A DNA stretch of 64,000 nt from Kalaharituber pfeilii. Taxonomy: Eukaryota > Ascomycota > Pezizomycetes > Pezizales > Pezizaceae. The stretch covers positions 186,001-250,000 of the forward strand of contig WHUZ01000079.1 of the NCBI GenBank assembly GCA_015179045.1. Direction: 5' to 3'. Made by a program: the position numbers and the translations under genes. This document shows, in pieces, positions 45,301 to 55,800 of this stretch; the stretch's first letter is position 1; every line of letters begins with the position of its first letter. The notes beneath the pieces are model-generated. The model did not search any database, was not told the DNA's origin, and worked only from the letters and a program-made list of their open reading frames with translations.

Positions 45301-47121
45301 CGGGCTGGGAGTGCGCGGGTTCCGAGTCGGCCCAACTGCGGAATCGACGACAGCCGCGCAGGTGCGGGCAAACGCTGCCATCCCAAGCACCGCGGAGACG
45401 GACCTTGCAGCCGTGGTTCAGGACGTGGCGGAGGGGGTGTGTCTGGGGTATAGCTTCAAGGACGTCACCCAAACAGCGGCGCACTTTGCTGACGACCATC
45501 ATGGTGCAATTGATAGCTCCGGAATCTGCGGCGGTGGTGCGTCCACGCAAAATACCGGCAAAGACGACGTCACAGTCATAATTGACATCCCGCCAGGTGA
45601 CTGGACTTTCAACACGAACCGCGCATCACTGAGGAGAATTATAAGTAACCTGGTAGGCAACGCGCTCAAGTACAACAAGCCTGGCGGGTGGGTCAGGGTG
45701 TCACTGCAGTCACGCAAGGAGGTGGATACAAGCGGAAAGGCGAGAGTGACCTTGACCGTGGCAGACTCGGGCAAGGGTATTTCGAGGGAGTTTTTGAAGA
45801 CGAAGCTGTTTACTCCCTTTTGTCAGGAGAATCCGCTTAGTGCCGGGGCAGGGCTAGGGCTAAGTATCGTGAGGCAGCTCGTTGGGATACTGGGAGGGAG
45901 GATTGATGTGGTGAGCCAGCTGGGGGTTGGGACAAGGGTGGTGGTAGAGATGGTCGTGAGCACCGGTGCCACCAGGGTGGGTGCACAGGAGGGGGCCGTT
46001 GGAGGGGTGGATCAAGAGCTCGCATTGAAGACGAAGGGCAAAAGGGTAAGGATGTTTGGATTCGAGGACGAGGAGACAGGGGCTCAAGACCAGGAGATGA
46101 TGACGGAAGAAGATGAAAGGCCTCGGGGAGGCGTGGGGTTGTTGAAGGAGTCTTTGGTCGGATATGCAGCGGGCCACTATGGCATGGAGCTTGTTGATGC
46201 TCCAGGACAGGAAGAGATAGTGATAGCAAGAGATTCGAAATGCGCTGGGGTGGACGAGGCGCGGAAGAGAGGTATCCCGGTGGTAGTACTGTGCGCAAGG
46301 CCACCGATAGCAGGCACAGAAGAGGACCATGGTAACCACATGATGACGTTCCTGAGGAAGCCCTTTGGTCCGAAGAAGTTCACGCAGGCCATTAGGGATT
46401 GCCTGGAGGTGTCGGGGAGTCTCAAGAGGGCGAGCGAGGCACTGGATCCAACAGCGCCCGCGCTGAAACGACAAGCACTCACGGCCCGACGCCTGATACA
46501 AGCATCAGAACCAGTGTCACCCCCACAGCAACAGCATATCTCGGTGCCAGCTTCCCCTCCACCCCCAAACATCCCAACCCTTGTTCCTCCACACCACAAA
46601 CTAGCCGACATCTCTCCGCTATGCACCAATCCCCACCCTGACAAGCCCACCATCCTCGCCGTCGAGGACAACCCCATCAACATGCGCCTCCTCACCGCAT
46701 TCCTCGCCAAGAAGCGCTACCCGTTCTCCACCGCCTCCGACGGCCTCGAAGCCCTGCATCGCGTCACCGCCAACCGGGCCATCGGCGGCTACGACGTGAT
46801 CCTCATGGACTTGCGTAAGCCCAGATCCCCCCACCCCGCCCCTCCCCCCGCAGACTCCAACAACGCTAACAAAAAATCAAAAAACGCCGCGCGATTGCAG
46901 AAATGCCGGTCCTCTCGGGCACCGAATGTACGCGCGAGATCCGGCGCCTGGAGGCGCGGGACGCGGCGTTCAAGAGGGCGTATATAGTGGCGCTGACGGG
47001 GCTGGCGGCGGCGAGCGATAGGCACGAGGCGTTCACGGCGGGGGTCGACGCCTTCGTGGTGAAGCCGGCGAAGTTTGGAGAGTTGGAGAGGATGTGGGGG
47101 GAGTTTTTGGGGAGGAGGTAG
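42373..47121 (+). CDS. Hybrid sensor histidine kinase, GAF-HisKA-HATPase-REC, 1,431 aa
   Basis: Four exons: 42373-42548, 42821-44949, 45045-46814 and 46901-47121 (4,296 nt, consistent phases). Intron 1 (272 bp) is the longest. Residues about 60-250 form a GAF-like sensor region (YVIAESTRTLSL, GLCEHTI, GAPLRTENGVSIGTVCVMDD). A very charged Arg/Glu helix (QERRRKETERRRRVEERRAA) and a Ser/Pro-rich linker follow. The phosphoacceptor His lies in SISHELRTPLHGI (about residue 780). The ATPase domain has NLVGNALKYN, DSGKGIS and GAGLGLSIVRQL. A second, degenerate receiver-like segment (RGIPVVVLCARPP...FLRKPFGPKKF) precedes the true C-terminal receiver (ILAVEDNPINM, DVILMDLQMPVLSG with the phosphorylatable Asp near 1356, VALTG, VVKPAKF). 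It should autophosphorylate on His and relay to its own Asp. The signal is unknown. Confidence 0.92.
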
Positions 47122-49214
47122 CCGGTTAGTGAGTTATTGGCATCATTATACTTGTAACAATTTTTATTCCAGGCCCGCTTTCAATTTGTATATACGATTA
47201 GTTGGAGTAAAACGTTTCTGTTACTTCCTTGTTTTTGATCTCGGTTTAGGCATGTACGTATATATTCGAGTATACTATATTTATTTGTAACCTTTCTTTT
47301 CCATTTTTTTTCCCCTTTTTTCTTTTTCTGTTTTGTCACTACCGTCACTAGTCCACCGCCCTGGTGCTAGGCCATTACTTTCTAAATTTGGGTTCTTGGG
47401 ATTTGGCACAGGTGTACAGTTATTCTTGTAGCTATAGAATTTGCATATACTAGTACATATACCTTTGCAAGTCCTCCTCCCTACATGTGCTTGCAGAGTC
47501 CACGTAAAGCACTGCGTATAAGCCTTTATATAACCAAAACATAACACCGTATGGTCTCTAGGAGTTCGTGTCTAATCACCAGCAACGCTGCGCTGCCAAT
47601 ACGGTCATGTATTTTTGAATAGGGACCTACTGGCCGTGAAAGGGCCAGGAATATTTGGGATAGGATAGACAGTGTTTCCAACTGGCCAGGCCGTTCAAGT
47701 GATCCAGCGGTAGTAAGGCTGGTTACGAGACTATTCACGGGCCAACCTTCAGGTTCCTTGGACACGATGGAATAAATCTAAACCTTCCTATATCCTCGGA
47801 CAGCTATCTAGACTTTTTTTTTATTTTTACTGAGTAGCGCATTTTGTAGGTATTCAGGGTAAGCAATTTTTTTCATTTTATTTTTAGCATCGCTTTACTA
47901 TATACTAATTTTCTTACATTAGTACACAGCCTTTCCAACCACCCGTACCAGAGATGATGAGTCCTTCAGTAATCTCTCTTCACTCTCCATAGCGCCGTTC
48001 AAGTTCTAATCTTGCATCGACGATTCCCTGCAGTCAATCTGACGCCCAAATCGAGTCTTTGCGGGGATTTGGGTTACAGTACAGAAATCTGGTGCGATGA
48101 GGTTGGATTTGACGGTATGGTTGAAGGTGGCATGATAATTGGAAAGCAATGCTGGTGGGGCAAGGTCTGCAGGAAAAATCCTGGATGGTAGAGAATGAGG
48201 TAGGTGTAGGAGTTAGAGTACGTGTTGGATATAGGTGCTGTATAATTTAACTGATACTGGAGCCTGAATGGCCTGAACCGGCCTGGACTGGCCTAAATCG
48301 CCTGGACCGGCGCGGGCGGACCTCACGGCCGGCTTGGACGGCCCGTTGGGAACACTGGACTGATAGATAGTGGTATCGAGTCACTTAAAGTTGGACAAGA
48401 GAGAAGGCTGCCACTTGCGAGAACTTATCTTTACTTTAATACCAAACGTATACATTCAAAGCAATGTGAACACACTACCGTAGCACCAGAAACATCAGTC
48501 CAAATAAATTGCAAGGCCGGTGAACACATGTGATTATAACTCCAGAAACTAAGCAATTAACAACCCGACTCTCACCTACAGAGCTCATGTATCAACCTGA
48601 CCTTCTTGTAAGGCCAGAATTGTGAAGGAAATCTGTAGGCTTAAAAATTCACATTGGCTCGGGCGCACCACTGTAGGGCCGTCTTGTCATTTTGGTACGT
48701 ACCCAGACTTCGCGGTATGGTATGCATATTATGGATACTATCTGTCTATCTTACGATGGGTGTACGAGGAGGGTATATAGGTGACAATGGCTATATATTA
48801 TGAACCACTGTTTGGTGATAACCTCGCTAGAGTGAAGGGATGGGCTAGATTCTTTGTGCACAGGTAAAAAGAAAGTGCCCGTGCTATAGTGAAAACTGGT
48901 TATAGTGAAGAAAATTGGTAGGATTATTATAGCCAGGGTGACCTGTATTTGATATATACATGTGCCAGGGGATAAATTTCGGGTAACAGACAGTGCAGCA
49001 TCGATATCTACGAAAACTTGAGGAGGTTGTACAGGTAAGTATGCTTCAAAACACCATCAGTTACGCATGTATGATATGGGAATGTGACCCATTAGGAAAA
49101 GGTGAACTGCGGGTTTACACTGTCACTGATCCCAACTAGCATGTAAAATTCCGCAACGGCCATACAGTCTCAAACCATAGTGTCCTCAGGACGGCACTTA
49201 GCACATTCCTTGTA
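47122..49214. other. Unassigned sequence; GGCC-rich direct repeats
   Basis: No supported gene. 48262-48353 has several imperfect copies of GGCCTGGAC / GGCCTGAAC in a row. Around 48890-48930 two copies of GTTATAGTGAA/CTATAGTGAA resemble the right end of the MITE-like region at 54.2-54.9 kb. Confidence 0.4.
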
Positions 49215-49245
49215 CTCTCATGGCTAATAGTTACAAGCGGGGTTA
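49215..49245 (+). mobile_element. Degenerate LINE A tail, interrupted by a MITE
   Basis: CTCTCATGGCTAATAGTTAC AAGCGGGGTTA is a decayed family-A core. It stops at GTTA, where a TA-targeting element (next entry) begins. Confidence 0.45.
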
Positions 49246-49424
49246 GAGTGCTTCACCTAGAAACAGATCATGACCGGAAACCCGATCAAATCCATTAACC
49301 TACTTGACGTACAGAACTACTGTGAATGCAAATAACCCTCAAGTGGGCTCAAATGAAATCCAGAGCATGAGATAACATAGAAAATTATTTTCCACGCTTT
49401 TTTCCCCTAGTTTGTTGAAGATTT
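49246..49424 (+). mobile_element. Truncated copy of the 61.3-63.0 kb foldback family
   Basis: Starts GAGTGCTTCACCTAGAA right after TA and follows the arm of the element at 61289-63024 for about 180 bp (GATCATGACCGG, CTGTGAATGCAAATAA, CTCAAGTGGGCTCAAAT), then similarity is lost. No right terminus is seen. Confidence 0.7.
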
Positions 49425-49593
49425 TGAATGCCGGATGTTCAGCTATAATCACACCGTCTTTACACTTTTCCCATCTCTGTCGTTAGTACAATGTTCACGT
49501 ACCTGGATACTTCAGGACGTTGTGAACACTGGCTCCCGCGTTCCTACGAATTGGAGGGTTTAGTAGAGATCCCACAACAGCGTCCTGTGTCGG

Positions 49594-49625
49594 TTCCTGC
49601 CATAGGCTGGTAACCTGTTACCTCC
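49594..49625 (+). mobile_element. Possible LINE A-type tail remnant
   Basis: TTCCTGCCATAGGCTGGTAA CCTGTTACCTCCTG matches the first half of the second family-A tail variant. The 3' half and poly(A) are missing. Confidence 0.35.
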
Positions 49626-50352
49626 TGTCTCTGATACTATAACTTCCTGGATACTATCGCTTGGCGTCTGCGTGCCCTGCCCCCAAGCTATCGCCCAGGG
49701 AACCTGCGGTTGATCAAGCGCCGGAAAGGGAAGGGTTAAAAAAAAAAGTGCTATAGAGAATAAGATTTTTGCATCCCAATCAGCTCTGATAACAGCACCA
49801 GCCGGTCACATACCTTATTCCATTTTATATCCCAAATACGGCTTGGGCGCCAGCCTCAGGAGAATTCGCTCCTCTGCTAATACATTAATTTGGAGCATCT
49901 GATAATCGTAGTTCCAGCATCTTCTAGTGCAATAATCTGTTTTTCAACATCTCTGGTTATCTCTTGATGCCTGGTTGTATTTGTGCTACTTAAAGTACGC
50001 TTTATAGTCCACCTTGTCTTCATTACGTACTCGCTGGTCCACAAAAAGTATTGGAACGGCTGACTAATTATTCGCGAGATTAACGATATTGTTATGTTAC
50101 AAACCTCATTCTCGATTAATGCACGCGAGTACAGTACATCGACATAAGTGTTCGCCACCCCGTTCACGATGCAACAATAGAGAAAGTGCGTATGCAGCGT
50201 ATTGGCCCATGTGATGCAAATAAGAACATTACTATGCAAGGATCCTGCACAAGAAACTGATTTACTGATCTAGTATTACATGCATTCAGCGCGAGTAATG
50301 ATATTATAAAAAGAAAAAAAATACATGCATTCATTCGATATTGCAAAGGCGA

Positions 50353-50581
50353 TCGAAGGGGGTGAAGGAACCCACTTGGAGCATTGATCGACTGGATGGA
50401 ACGATAAAACGCGACGGACTTGATGCATGGTCATGACTTTCACCATCATGTTTTCTCTCTCTTTCTTTACAGTACTCACTTTCTCTCCTCTTCCTTTTCA
50501 TAGTTTATCTCCTATGTAACTAAATCGCCATCGCCCCCAGGGCGGCACGCGATCACTGAAATTAAAAAAAAAAAAAAAAAA
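50353..50581 (+). mobile_element. 5'-truncated LINE B-like copy, 229 bp
   Basis: A short frame ending IDRLDGTIKRDGLDAWS and a stop is followed by a pyrimidine-rich 3' UTR. Then come AAATCGCCATCGCCCCCAGG, GCGGCACGCGATCACTGAAATT and poly(A). The flanking repeat GCAAAGGCGA (50343-50352) and GCAAAAGCGA (50582-50591) has one mismatch. Confidence 0.65.
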
Positions 50582-50791
50582 GCAAAAGCGAGGCAGTCAT
50601 TTCCTGTTGCAGATACAGATATCTCACATAGTGTATCTGGGCTTTTCCTATTATTATTGCATAGCGACGAAGATTTTGTCTCCATACTGCACCTTGGCAC
50701 TTCTTAAATACACCAGTTGCAAGGACAAGCAAGCGGATGACTTCTGAAAATCCTGCATTTAGATCATCTTCAGCTGAAAATTGATCTACTA

Positions 50792-51170
50792 CAGTTTTCC
50801 CTTGCTATACCGGATGCTCTCAGGTTGCTCCCATACAAAACTCTCTTGCTATACCGGACGCACTAAGATTACCGGACTGGACAGGAATTACCAAGCACTT
50901 ACCCCCTGTCTCCATACAACTAATATTTGCTATACCGGATACACTAACATGATACATCCAATCTTGGCTATCCCACATTGCATTCACCCCCAGATGCTTA
51001 CTAAACTTAACATTACATAATAAAATTATGCTGTCGTTGTTCCCAATTGCATTATTTTTTGCTGCCCATCCCTATTCTGTTCTGCCAAGCATTTTATTCT
51101 ATAACGGAACCTTGCTATACCGGACGAAAAAGGCCAGATTTTACAGATCCGGTATAGCAAGGGAAAACTG
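50792..51170. mobile_element. 379-bp MITE with perfect 24-bp terminal repeats
   Basis: Both ends carry CAGTTTTCCCTTGCTATACC GGAT in inverted orientation, flanked by TA (50790-50791 and 51171-51172). CAGT ends and a TA target are typical of Tc1/mariner/pogo-type elements. The motif TTGCTATACCGGA is also repeated internally four more times. No coding capacity. Confidence 0.92.
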
Positions 51171-51181
51171 TACTCGATACC

Positions 51182-51391
51182 CCCGGGATAAATGCTCCCT
51201 GCAAGCACGCTGCATACGGCGCAGTAGCCAGGCAATCACCAGATCTCAATCCTATTGAGGATATCTGGAGAATGACCAAGACAAGACTAAACAAATGTCA
51301 AGATACAGTACGACAGCAGAGGGGTATGTCAACAGTTTCAAGAGGAATGGCAGAAGATAAAGCCAGAGGAGCTTTTGAAGCTTGTAGACAG
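51182..51391 (+). pseudogene. Tc1-type DDE transposase C-terminal fragment
   Basis: One plus frame reads INAPCKHAAYGAVARQSPDL NPIEDIWRMTKTRL. This contains a NAPC segment and the SPDLNPIE box of Tc1-family transposases, with the residues normally between them shortened. It continues to about 51391 (GAFEACRQY) and is cut by the LINE B poly(A) end. The N-terminal DNA-binding and first DDE segments are absent. It sits directly beside the MITE at 50792-51170. Confidence 0.75.
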
Positions 51392-51392
51392 T

Positions 51393-52410
51393 ATTTTTTT
51401 TTTTTTTTTTTATTTCATTACTCGCATGCCGCCCTAAGGGCTATGGCGAGGTATAAATAAACTAGTTAATTACAGGTATAACGAATAAAATAAATGCTAA
51501 TAATCACTCCTGCCCTGCCCATTCCAGTATCTCCCCGATGTTCGTATCCTTGTCTGGTTGTCTTAATCCTCCCGCTCCGTCTTTCATCTTTCCCTTCCAT
51601 GTCTGACATTCGTTGGTTATGTGGGCTAGGTTCTCGGGTGCTCTCCCACACCATCGGCATTCCGGGGAGTCCGTCTTTCCTATGGTGTGCCTCCATTCTT
51701 TGAGTCCCTTGTTCCCTAGGATACCGGCCAGGGTTGCGATTCTCCTGCGGTTGTCTATTCTTTGAAGGGGTCGGTAGGACATACGGAGGCGGTCCCTTTC
51801 GTCGGCTCGGAGGTTTTTGGCTTCCTGTCTGATGCCTGCTTCTGTAGCAATGTCCTCTTCGTACTGTAGTGCCGTGCCTATCTTAGCCGCCGTGTCCGCC
51901 TTGGTGTTGCCTTCTACCCCTTTGTGTGCTTTGATCCACATTATTGCGATGTCTTGGTCCCCCCTTGCGACTCGTCTCTCCCATCGTTCTCGTACTTCTC
52001 GGGACGAGCCTTCTGCGTTCGGGTCGCCGTTGGCTATCTTTCGGATCCTGGCGATTGCAGTGCGGGAGTCGGAGACGACCATTACTTCTCCCTCTTGTTC
52101 GAGAGCCTGGCCAATTGCGATCAGCTCTCCGTCGTTCACGGTGCATCTTCGTCCCAGGTAGATGGACTCGTCCCTGCCCTGGCAGTATATTCCCGCTCCC
52201 GTTGAGTTGTCCACCCGGCTCCCGTCGGTGTATGCGCTCTTCCATCCTTCGTCCTCCTCCTTCGCGATGGCTTCTTCCCATTCCTCCTTGCTTGTGTCGC
52301 TTGGTCTGAAGGGGAAAAAGTGTATCGGAAGAGGGTCTCGGTGTGACAGATCGCCCCTCAGGTACGTGGTGTCCTGAGCGATTGAGAGCTGCCAATGGCG
52401 GCCACACAAA
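51393..52410 (-). mobile_element. LINE B: 5'-truncated Tad1-like LINE (RNase H and 3' end)
   Basis: The minus-strand order is the RNase H frame, stop, ~60-bp 3' UTR, terminal hairpin CTCGCCATAGCCCTTAGGGC, GGCATGCGAGTAATGAAAT and a T run on the plus strand at about 51393-51410 (poly(A)). It supplies the coding context that identifies all family-B tails in the window as LINE 3' ends. No clear target-site duplication was found at its 5' side near 52410. Confidence 0.85.
51504..52409 (-). CDS. LINE B ORF2 C-terminus: RNase H and zinc finger (partial)
   Basis: An intact frame of about 300 codons without a true start. RNase H acidic residues are present in YTDGSR, NDGELIAI, VSDSRTAI and NTKADTAA, with WIKAHKGVEGN before the last. 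A CCHC finger, CRWCGRAPENLAHITNEC, follows, then a hydrophilic tail ending ILEWAGQE. Endonuclease and reverse transcriptase are missing through 5' truncation. The frame has no stop or shift, so this copy is younger or less decayed than LINE A. Confidence 0.85.
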   Translation of the reverse strand: MCGRHWQLSIAQDTTYLRGDLSHRDPLPIHFFPFRPSDTSKEEWEEAIAKEEDEGWKSAYTDGSRVDNSTGAGIYCQGRDESIYLGRRCTVNDGELIAIGQALEQEGEVMVVSDSRTAIARIRKIANGDPNAEGSSREVRERWERRVARGDQDIAIMWIKAHKGVEGNTKADTAAKIGTALQYEEDIATEAGIRQEAKNLRADERDRLRMSYRPLQRIDNRRRIATLAGILGNKGLKEWRHTIGKTDSPECRWCGRAPENLAHITNECQTWKGKMKDGAGGLRQPDKDTNIGEILEWAGQE

Positions 52411-52500
52411 ATTCTGATTTACAGTCGGCCTGGCTACTGCGCCATATGTAGCTTGCTTGCAGCGTGCAATAATTCAGGGGGGTACCGAGTAGTAGAGTAC

Positions 52501-53413
52501 ATGCAAGTCGCCATCACAACAGAGCGTTCGAGCAATGAATCAGACTACTTTGCCAAGCAGCCAGTACCCAAATCCAGCTTGTGCAACCGGCCAGTAACCT
52601 GGGACAGCTGAAGTGAACCCTAGCAAATCAATACAGAGTTTGGTTATGATTCAGGCTCTTTGACGTACTCAGGAACTCCAAATGGCAAATTCTACACAGA
52701 CAGGGAGAGAATATTATAAATTAACAATAATAATACTGAATGCTCTCCAGGTCACGCAAACAAGTGCTATTGCGAACGACTTGATTTTCAGCCTTAACTG
52801 GACTACAAGATGGCACTTTGATTACTGATGATTTTATGTATTAACTCCTGATTATGGAAATCTGCAGTCATCTTTGCAGCCTGGATCAAGGAGGGTAAGA
52901 ACTAATATATCCCTGATTCGCCCCAACTGGTGCCAGGCAAACGAGGAATGCCGGGCTACATCTGGAGCCCATGTAAAGTTTATTTGGACGTTGGAGATCG
53001 CTTCTTGTGCCACAGAGTTCAATTGAGTAAAGGTATACCCTGAGCGCGCAAAACCATGTTGGGTACGGTGTAATGACTTGGATACGTGGTCTCCTTGTAC
53101 TGGCTCAACTGAAGGGTCTAGGTATATCAGTCGGAACTCGTATGAAGCCACCTTTCAAGTGGCTTTGATATTTAGAGGGGATGCGATTTCAAGCTAGCTT
53201 GACTCCAAAATTCTGACCTCAAGACGGCGAAGCAGGAAAAATATGGGCTGGCTCCGCGGTTTCAGAATGTGATTTCATTGGGGTCCCTTGACTAAGCACA
53301 CCGTGTACATGGGTACATGCACGTTCTCTCCCTAGTATGCAGCGAGTTTGATGGTATTCCTCCACCCCTACCGCTACAACCTTCTCACACAGCTCTACCG
53401 CTTCTACTAGCCC
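52501..53413. other. Unassigned sequence
   Basis: A minus frame at 52852-53151 (99 codons, starting MASYEFRLIYLDPSVEPVQG) is the best open frame but has no recognised motif or splice partner. Otherwise I see nothing. Confidence 0.35.
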
Positions 53414-53480
53414 GTAAAATATGTATTCGGACAGAGGGTACTAATGCACATTATGCGCTATGTCCGAATACATATTTTAC
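53414..53480. repeat. Perfect 20-bp inverted repeat with 27-bp loop
   Basis: GTAAAATATGTATTCGGACA at 53414-53433 is exactly complementary to TGTCCGAATACATATTTTAC at 53461-53480. It may be a very small foldback element or a strong transcript hairpin. TACTAG-like bases flank both sides. Confidence 0.9.
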
Positions 53481-54118
53481 TAGCAAGTACCACTCTACCA
53501 CTCCCACTACTGCACTGCTGCTACTTCCCCCCTAACGCCCGATCGCTCTGTCACACTCTACATATCGTACTAGTAGCCTAGCTGTGCTAGCTCTTCACTT
53601 GCATATACAGTATCTATTGCATCGGTCGCACAAAACATAAAACCACGTGGTGAAAAGTAAGGGATGAATATACATACTTTATTCCTTTTAGTTAATGATA
53701 AACATTTTCGGTTAGACTACTAGTATGTACTATTCTATAATTGGTGATTACTAAAGGGCGGCAGAATTATGACCCCTCTCCAGAGTCCATATAAAATGCC
53801 TAGTCTTCAGCGCTATGAAACATTATAACAAAAGATCAAATAAATAGATATCACTTCGTAACTTCAATCTTCATTGGCTGCTCTATCATATGATGCGAAA
53901 TTAATTTCAACTATTTATTTTAGTAAATTTAGTTGCGTTGTTAAGCGTTGAAGTTGATGCACAACTTACGCTGCGTACAGATGTCCCCAACCATAATGTT
54001 GTGTTAGCGAGCCGTAAACATCCTGATGGCATATTCAAGTTGCTGCAGCAAGGAAGAGCCCGAATTTGAAGCAAAAGAGGTTGATTCTCGTACGCCCTGC
54101 AGTTGGGTGGGCAGCATC

Positions 54119-54179
54119 TTTTTTTTTTTTTTTTTTTTTTATTTCATTAATCGCATGCCGCTTCGAAGGCTATGGCGAT
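54119..54179 (-). mobile_element. LINE B tail micro-insertion, 61 bp
   Basis: On the minus strand: ATCGCCATAGCCTTCGAAGC, GGCATGCGATTAATGAAAT and poly(A). A perfect 13-bp target-site duplication GGTGGGCAGCATC lies at 54106-54118 and 54180-54192. Confidence 0.88.
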
Positions 54180-54234
54180 GGTGGGCAGCATCGTTCCCTT
54201 GTGGCATGCATTTGGTAGAGTACGGAGTTACATA

Positions 54235-54910
54235 CAGTCAGACCTTGCTATACGAACACTTTAAATTTGGCCTCTTTCTTTCGTTATAGCAAGGTTTTCG
54301 TTATAGATAATTGTCACAGATTAGGCATGCAACGTATTGACTTACTAGCATAGGAAATAACCAAATCAAGAAATATTTGAGATCATAAAATAAAGTATAA
54401 GTGAATCTTGAACTAATAGAAATCTGTAACGGCGGTCCCGACTAGCACTCAGTAATTACAATAGTCAAGATGTCAACACCTACTAACAGGCAGCGAGCAT
54501 TAAGTAAATTTGAGAAGCCTCAGATATGCAAGAAAGATTAGAGCCGAAACATCTAAAAGAGATCTTGAATGAGTTTCATAGGCATTTTATGAATGAAAGC
54601 GTATACCATTGTCTTAATAGTATAAAATTCTTATAAACGTTCAGGCTTTGCTATTTGTTGCAGGCAAGGATGTATGAGTAGCTTAGTGGGTCACCAGGGG
54701 GGTTTCTATAGACTTCATTTGCCACGTTTCACTATAGCAAGAACAATTTGTAGGTAGACAGAAATAACTTCCCTTGAATTTTTTGTCGTTTTGTAATGTG
54801 GTGAGATTTCGTCATAGGAAGGGCAGAATAGGTGGAGAGGGAAATCGCCGAGGGCAGTGGGTTCGTAATAGGAAGGGTTTTTGCTATAGCGGGGTTCGTT
54901 ATAGTGATTT
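54235..54910. mobile_element. Degenerate MITE-like region
   Basis: Begins after TA with CAGTCAGACCTTGCTATACG, like the ends of the MITEs at 50.8, 59.5 and 60.1 kb. It contains further GTTATAGCAAGG and CTATAGCGGGGTTCGTTATAG motifs towards 54900. A clean right terminus is not seen, so the limits are uncertain. Confidence 0.5.
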
Positions 54911-55237
54911 TCTCCGCTAGAGGACTTCAGTGACTGCAAAGACGCTTCTTCCGCCCCCAACCTCTCTGGTTTCTGGCCCTTGCTCGCTCTATTGCAAGGA
55001 TATTACCAGGGCCCCTGCAAATAGTGGCAATTGACATTGCATCCTCTCTAATCATAGATTGCGGCTAATATTTTCCGATGTAAGCGTGGTTTGTCCTACC
55101 AAGTGGTCAATTGCTATATAAACCTCTACTCCATGTGCTGATAAATTTTAGAGGCGCTCCTTATCTCTTGAACCTTAGTATGTAGAGTATGGTTCAGTGA
55201 AAACATACACCAATCATAAATACCGTGTCGGGGAAAT

Positions 55238-55756
55238 ATGATTTGCAGAGAGCCTGGATCAGACTTCCTGTTGGAGAGTGAAAAACAGAAGGGTCCCATT
55301 GTTCCCGATACTAGTATAAGTAACAACGCTGTACACATAGAGAACATCCGAATACCTGAACTACAGAACCTTCCAATAGATTATCGTCAAAGCAAAAGAA
55401 ATGAGTTAGTTATACCGTGTGAGGTGATTGGTCTGAAATGCCATGAATACCACGCTAAATGCAGCCAAATGTCTTATCTACAACTTGAACCGCTTAGCGA
55501 CAAATGGGTTAGAAGTAAGTATAATAGACAAAAGATTAGCTATTCATTTGCCGGGCAACAGCTTGACAAATTCGATATAGGTCGAGTTCTGCTAAGAGAA
55601 GTCTGTATTATTAGAAATTGTAAAATGTTCATCAGTTCGTATATGGTGATGGAGCTATCAAAGTGCAGCCTAGTCTACCGCGATACTGCCGGATGCCACT
55701 GTGCCACAGCAAAAATTCCTGTAGTGGCAAATTGCCCGCAAGTGGGCTCAAATTGA
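55238..55756 (+). CDS. Hypothetical open frame, 172 codons
   Basis: An uninterrupted frame starting MICREPGSDFLLESEKQKGP with no recognised domain, signal peptide or membrane segment. Its last ~10 codons lie in sequence matching the arm of the 61.3-kb foldback family (CAAGTGGGCTCAAATTGAAG), so the present stop is probably not original. It could be a decayed gene or a chance frame. Confidence 0.3.
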   Translation: MICREPGSDFLLESEKQKGPIVPDTSISNNAVHIENIRIPELQNLPIDYRQSKRNELVIPCEVIGLKCHEYHAKCSQMSYLQLEPLSDKWVRSKYNRQKISYSFAGQQLDKFDIGRVLLREVCIIRNCKMFISSYMVMELSKCSLVYRDTAGCHCATAKIPVVANCPQVGSN

Positions 55757-55800
55757 AGCTAGGTCATGGTAGAATATAGAAAATTATCTCTACGCATTCA
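55738..55800 (+). mobile_element. Fragment of the 61.3-63.0 kb foldback family
   Basis: GCAAGTGGGCTCAAATTGAA GCTAGGTCATGGTAGAATATAGAAAATTAT parallels the arm segments at 61376-61426 and 49342-49390. No termini are present. Confidence 0.55.

Larger units (their letters stand above)
51170..52500. repeat. Inverted repeat bracketing the Tc1 fragment and LINE B
   Basis: The left arm at about 51170-51233 (GTACTCGATACCCCC ... GCGCAGTAGCCAGGC) is matched by its reverse complement at 52428-52500 (GCCTGGCTACTGCGCC ... TAGAGTAC) with substitutions and small indels. LINE B and the Tc1 fragment lie between the arms. Confidence 0.7.
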
